Shown: piece by piece, positions 6,961-10,103 of the stretch
Layout of the letters: each line of letters begins with the position of its first letter
Numbering within the stretch: position 1 is the stretch's first letter
From: JBGPYM01 sp041493205
GTDB lineage: Bacteria; Bacteroidota; Ignavibacteria; UBA10030; UBA6906
Length of the DNA: 10,103 nt
Reading direction: 5' to 3'
Assembly: GCA_041493205.1 (NCBI GenBank)
Contig: JBGPYM010000104.1
Location: forward strand, 1-10,103
The notes under the pieces: model-generated
What the model was told of the DNA's origin: nothing
Database searches by the model: none
Seen by the model: only the letters and a program-made list of their open reading frames with translations
Program-made: the position numbers and the translations under genes

Positions 6961-8763
6961 ATGAAGCACGGTACGGTCCGATGTGCCGTCCTCCTTCTCT
7001 CCCTCGTGCTGGCACACGGGGCGCACGCCGCATCGCCGGCCATCACGTACAAGCTTTCGATGCCGGAGCCGTCGACGCATCTGTTCCACGTCGCAATGAC
7101 CATCGACGGTCTCGGACGGGGCGACGGCCTTGATATCGCCCTTCCGGCGTGGCGAACGGGACGGTACGTGCTCTTTGATTTTGCGGGCGGGGTGCAGGAA
7201 CTCAGCGCGCAGAACGGGTCGGGCCAGCCCGTCCCCTGGCACAAGACGGATAAGTCGACCTGGCACATTGACCGGAGCGGCGCACACACTGTGGTGGTGC
7301 GGTACAAAGTGTATGCAAACGAATTCGAACAGCGCACGCGGGGGCTTGATGACGAACACGGGTTCATCGACGGTACGTCGGTGTTCATGTACCTCCCGGC
7401 CTTCCGGGGGGCCCCCGTCCGTCTGACCGTGATCCCCTTTCCGGGCTGGCACGTCACGACCGGCCTCGATTCGCTTCCGGGGAGTGGAACGGAATTCAGC
7501 GCCCCCGCGTACGATCACCTGGCCGACTGTCCGATCGAAATCGGGACGCAGCGCGACTATGCGTTCAGCGTTGAAGGGAAGCAGCACGTGCTCAGCCTCT
7601 TCGGCCCGATCACGTGCAACGTGGATTCGCTGATCGGCGTCATCCGGTCGGTCATCGGGATCAACAGGGCGTTCTGGGGCGATCTCCCCTACGAGCGGTA
7701 CGTGTTCTTTTTTCACGCTCTCACGAATGCGGGAGGCGCGACAGAACACATCAATTCAGCGGTCTTTACCATCGGCCCGTCGTACAGCCGGCGTCCGGAG
7801 TCGTGCAGGGGCCTCGCCGGGCTTGTTTCGCACGAGTTCTTTCATACCTGGAATGTGAAACAGATCCGTCCGCGAGGAATGGATCCGTACGACTGGTCCC
7901 GGGAGAACTACTATAGAGAGATCTGGATCGCCGAGGGATCGACGTCCTACATGCACGCGCTGCTGATGGCACGCGGCGGCCTGACGTCGACCGGGGACTA
8001 TCTGAACGGCGTGGCAGGCGTGATTGAGTCCGACCGCGGGCGGCCGGGGAACGCACTGCAGTCGCTGACCGAGTGCAGTTTCGACCAGTGGATCAAGTCA
8101 ACCCGCGGGTTGCAGCAATCATATAACGCCGAGTCAGACGTGTACGGCAAGGGGTCGGCGGTCAGCCTGCTGCTCGACCTCGAACTCCGGCACCGGTCGG
8201 GCAATACGCACTCGTTCGACGACGTTCTCCGGACCCTCTACCGGCGCTTCCCTCTCGGGAGCGGGGGATATACGGTCGCGGACGTGCAGGGAATCGCAGA
8301 TGAACTTGCAGGGACCAGCATGCGGGATTTTTTTGACGCATACGTGCACGGAACGGAGCGGCTGCCATGGGAGCGGGCGATGGGCTACGCGGGTCTCGCG
8401 CTGACTGCTCCCGACAGCATTCCGCACGCCTGGTCCGGCGTGCAGACGTATGAACGGGACGGAAAGGCGGTCGTCTGGACGGTGGTCGCCGGATCACCGG
8501 CGTACGCTGCCGGCCTCTCCCCGGGTGATGAGGTGATCGGACTCGACGGTTACCGCGTGGCAGCAGCCCAGCTTCAAACGCGCATCAGTGCGCTGAGCCC
8601 CGGCGATACCGTGCGGCTGACGGTGTTCAGGCGGGACCGCATCCGTGAGTTCACACTGCACCTCGCACAACAGCCGGTCCCGCATTATGCGCTCCGGCGT
8701 CTGGACGTCAGAACCCCTGAGCAGGATGCGATCTATTCTTCCTGGCTCGGCACCACGCGCTAA
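6961..8763 (+). CDS. Secreted M61 family metallopeptidase with C-terminal PDZ domain
   Basis: Predicted zinc peptidase of family M61 (glycyl aminopeptidase family), 600 residues. It starts with a signal peptide (MKHGTVRCAVLLLSLVLAHG, cleavage near AHA-AS). Residues about 25-180 form the N-terminal beta-sandwich. The catalytic part carries GGATEHINS near 258-266 (counterpart of GAMEN in M1 enzymes), then SHEFFHTWNVKQIRPRGM with H291, E292 and H295. WIAEGSTSY supplies E325 as the probable third zinc ligand, 29 residues after the motif, the longer spacing I recall for M61. YGKGSAV has Y395 in the position of the M1 catalytic tyrosine. A PDZ domain follows at about 485-580 (GSPAYAAGLSPGDEVIGLDG), probably binding peptide C-termini or tuning substrate access. 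The gene begins one base after the S9 stop with its ribosome site inside that gene, so the two are tightly linked. Family M61 characteristically prefers N-terminal Gly or Ala; the specificity here is inferred. Confidence 0.93.
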   Translation: MKHGTVRCAVLLLSLVLAHGAHAASPAITYKLSMPEPSTHLFHVAMTIDGLGRGDGLDIALPAWRTGRYVLFDFAGGVQELSAQNGSGQPVPWHKTDKSTWHIDRSGAHTVVVRYKVYANEFEQRTRGLDDEHGFIDGTSVFMYLPAFRGAPVRLTVIPFPGWHVTTGLDSLPGSGTEFSAPAYDHLADCPIEIGTQRDYAFSVEGKQHVLSLFGPITCNVDSLIGVIRSVIGINRAFWGDLPYERYVFFFHALTNAGGATEHINSAVFTIGPSYSRRPESCRGLAGLVSHEFFHTWNVKQIRPRGMDPYDWSRENYYREIWIAEGSTSYMHALLMARGGLTSTGDYLNGVAGVIESDRGRPGNALQSLTECSFDQWIKSTRGLQQSYNAESDVYGKGSAVSLLLDLELRHRSGNTHSFDDVLRTLYRRFPLGSGGYTVADVQGIADELAGTSMRDFFDAYVHGTERLPWERAMGYAGLALTAPDSIPHAWSGVQTYERDGKAVVWTVVAGSPAYAAGLSPGDEVIGLDGYRVAAAQLQTRISALSPGDTVRLTVFRRDRIREFTLHLAQQPVPHYALRRLDVRTPEQDAIYSSWLGTTR

Positions 8764-8781
8764 CACCAACGGACACCACGC

Positions 8782-10103
8782 ATGCCACTCCGCTCCTTTG
8801 TGATTCCGATTTTCCTGACGCTTCTCCTCCTGTTCGCTCCACGCCTGGCCGCACAGGCGGTGCAGTATCCGACCGTGCGCACCTACGCGCAGCCCGGCAC
8901 CGAGCCGCCTGAACACCCGCTTGATATGCTGCACATGCGCCTCGAGGTCCGGTTTGATCCCCTGTACAAGTTCGTGGAGGGGAAGGTGACACATGTGTTC
9001 ACTCCGCTCCGGGAGCGCGTTGACTCGGTGTTTTTTAACGGCCCGGGGATCCGGGTCCGCGAGGCAACACTGAACGGCACACGGGTCCGTACCCGCACTT
9101 CACCGGAAGGGATCACCGTGTATCCAACGCCCCCGTTGCGCTGGGATACCCGTGACAGCATCACGTTCGTTTACGACGCGCATCCGCGGCGCGGCATCTA
9201 CTTCGTCGGGTGGGACGATCCGGAGGGAAGGAGCAGAAAACAGATCTGGACGCAGGGGCAGGGAATCGACAACCGGCACTGGTTTCCGTGCTATGACGAA
9301 CAGAATGACAAGCTGACCACAGAGACCATTGTGACATTCGACAGCGCATACCGCGTGCTCTCGAACGGTACGCTTCAATCGATGCGGGACAACGGCGATG
9401 GGACGACAACCTGGCATTACCGGATGACCCACCCCCATGCCTCGTACCTCGTCATGATCGGCATCGGGAAATACGCCGTGAAGACCGTCTCCACCCGGGC
9501 GGGTGTTCCTGTGCACCTCTGGTACTATCCCGAAGAGCCGGATCGCGTGGAACCGACATACCGGTACGCCGCAGCGTGCATTGATTTCGTCGCGGAGCAT
9601 ACGGGTATCCCCTATCCGTGGGAGTCATACACGAACATTCCGGTACAGGATTTCCTGTACGGCGCGATGGAGAACACCACGGCCACCGTGTTCGGTGATT
9701 TCCTGCTTGTGGATGCACGCGGATTCTTCGAGAGGAATTACATCGCCGTGGACATCCACGAACTCACGCATCAATGGTTCGGGGACTTCGTGACCGGGCG
9801 GAGCGGAAAGAGCTCCTGGCTGCATGAAAGCTTCGCGACGTTCTACCCGAAGCTCTTTTTGAAAATTGTCTACGGCGAAGAGTGGTACGAGTGGGAACGC
9901 CGGGAGGAACAGACGGCCGCCTTGACTGCATCCGCCGCAAACCGGGTCCCGATCGTCCACGGCGCCGCGGGGAGCGCCCGGGTATATCAGAAGGGATCCG
10001 CCGTCCTGGATATGGTGATGTACACGTTCGGCGAAGAAGCATACCGGCGGGTGATCCACCGGTATCTGCTGCAGCACGCCTACGGCAACGTCGAGACAAA
10101 CGA
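8782..10103 (+). CDS. Secreted M1 family aminopeptidase (partial, 3' end beyond window)
   Basis: Zinc aminopeptidase of family M1, removing N-terminal residues from peptides. The frame is open to the right edge, with 440 codons visible of a protein that in this family usually exceeds 600 residues. A signal peptide is present (IPIFLTLLLLFAPRLAA, cleavage near AQA-VQ). Residues about 45-235 form the N-terminal beta-sandwich typical of M1. The substrate motif GAMEN is at 294-298. HELTHQWFGD gives zinc ligands H326 and H330 with catalytic E327. WLHESFATF gives E349, exactly 18 residues after H330, the classic M1 spacing. Y402 in VYQKGSAVL matches the transition-state tyrosine. It follows the M61 gene by 18 bases with no clear Shine-Dalgarno. 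Export plus position indicates it finishes peptide breakdown outside the cytoplasm. The preferred residue cannot be read from the sequence, and later domains are unseen. Confidence 0.95.
   Translation, partial: MPLRSFVIPIFLTLLLLFAPRLAAQAVQYPTVRTYAQPGTEPPEHPLDMLHMRLEVRFDPLYKFVEGKVTHVFTPLRERVDSVFFNGPGIRVREATLNGTRVRTRTSPEGITVYPTPPLRWDTRDSITFVYDAHPRRGIYFVGWDDPEGRSRKQIWTQGQGIDNRHWFPCYDEQNDKLTTETIVTFDSAYRVLSNGTLQSMRDNGDGTTTWHYRMTHPHASYLVMIGIGKYAVKTVSTRAGVPVHLWYYPEEPDRVEPTYRYAAACIDFVAEHTGIPYPWESYTNIPVQDFLYGAMENTTATVFGDFLLVDARGFFERNYIAVDIHELTHQWFGDFVTGRSGKSSWLHESFATFYPKLFLKIVYGEEWYEWERREEQTAALTASAANRVPIVHGAAGSARVYQKGSAVLDMVMYTFGEEAYRRVIHRYLLQHAYGNVETN

Larger units (their letters stand above)
75..10103 (+). 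other. Probable operon of exported glycosidases and peptidases
   Basis: Five co-directional genes follow one another with spacings of -1, 46, 1 and 18 bases, all with export signals (four Sec, one Tat). No terminator-like hairpin with a T-run and no opposing gene interrupts them. No regulator, transporter or SusC/SusD pair lies inside the window, so control and uptake genes, if any, lie outside. Co-transcription is inferred from layout only. Confidence 0.7.

Noticed and set aside
7406..7416. G6-C5 tract inside the M61 gene
   Set aside because: It is short, lies in normal in-frame codons, and is of the kind expected by chance in GC-rich coding DNA.
6853..7749. Open frame of 298 codons on the - strand across the S9/M61 junction
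   Set aside because: It spans two well supported + strand genes and has no recognisable domain; treated as a codon-bias shadow.
8328..8334. T7 run in the M61 gene, considered as a terminator or slippage site
   Set aside because: It lies in codons for the RDFFDAYVHG segment just before the PDZ domain, with no hairpin before it. It is ordinary coding sequence.

Overview
This window holds a compact, one-directional cluster of five genes on the + strand, covering nearly all of it. All five appear to encode exported hydrolases: a GH47-type alpha-mannosidase, a GH78-like alpha-L-rhamnosidase, an S9 prolyl-oligopeptidase-type serine peptidase, an M61 PDZ-containing metallopeptidase, and an M1 aminopeptidase cut off by the right edge. 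Gaps are small (1-base overlap, 46, 1 and 18 bases), there is no convincing terminator, and no gene lies on the - strand, so the set reads as an operon or part of one. The first 56 bases may carry the last codons of a further upstream gene. No RNA gene, mobile element, CRISPR array or large repeat was seen.

Organism: the DNA is GC-rich (about 60 percent by eye). Sec signal peptides of genes 1, 3 and 5 end in Ala-(x)-Ala followed by or close to Gln, and the peptidase combination (S9 with a Lys-rich propeller insert, M61 with PDZ, secreted M1) recalls the Bacteroidota/Chlorobi/Ignavibacteria side of the FCB group. Genes 3 and 5 lack a clear Shine-Dalgarno, which also fits, while genes 1, 2 and 4 have one. 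This assignment is inference; no marker gene is present.

Layout: 1-74 is a short leader with a possible upstream C-terminus; 75-1415 GH47 mannosidase; 1415-4054 Tat-exported GH78-like enzyme, coupled to gene 1 by a TAATG stop/start; 4055-4100 short spacer; 4101-6959 S9 peptidase; 6961-8763 M61 peptidase, whose ribosome binding site lies inside the end of gene 3; 8782 to the edge, M1 aminopeptidase.

Taken together, two exo-glycosidases trimming mannose and (predicted) rhamnose and three peptidases, all sent across the cytoplasmic membrane, suggest a periplasmic or extracellular machine for breaking down glycoproteins or glycopeptides. That joint role is an inference from gene order. The individual family calls rest on visible catalytic motifs and are much firmer. 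Nothing in the window demands a wholly new system; the most unusual item is the bacterial GH47 enzyme in an operon with peptidases.
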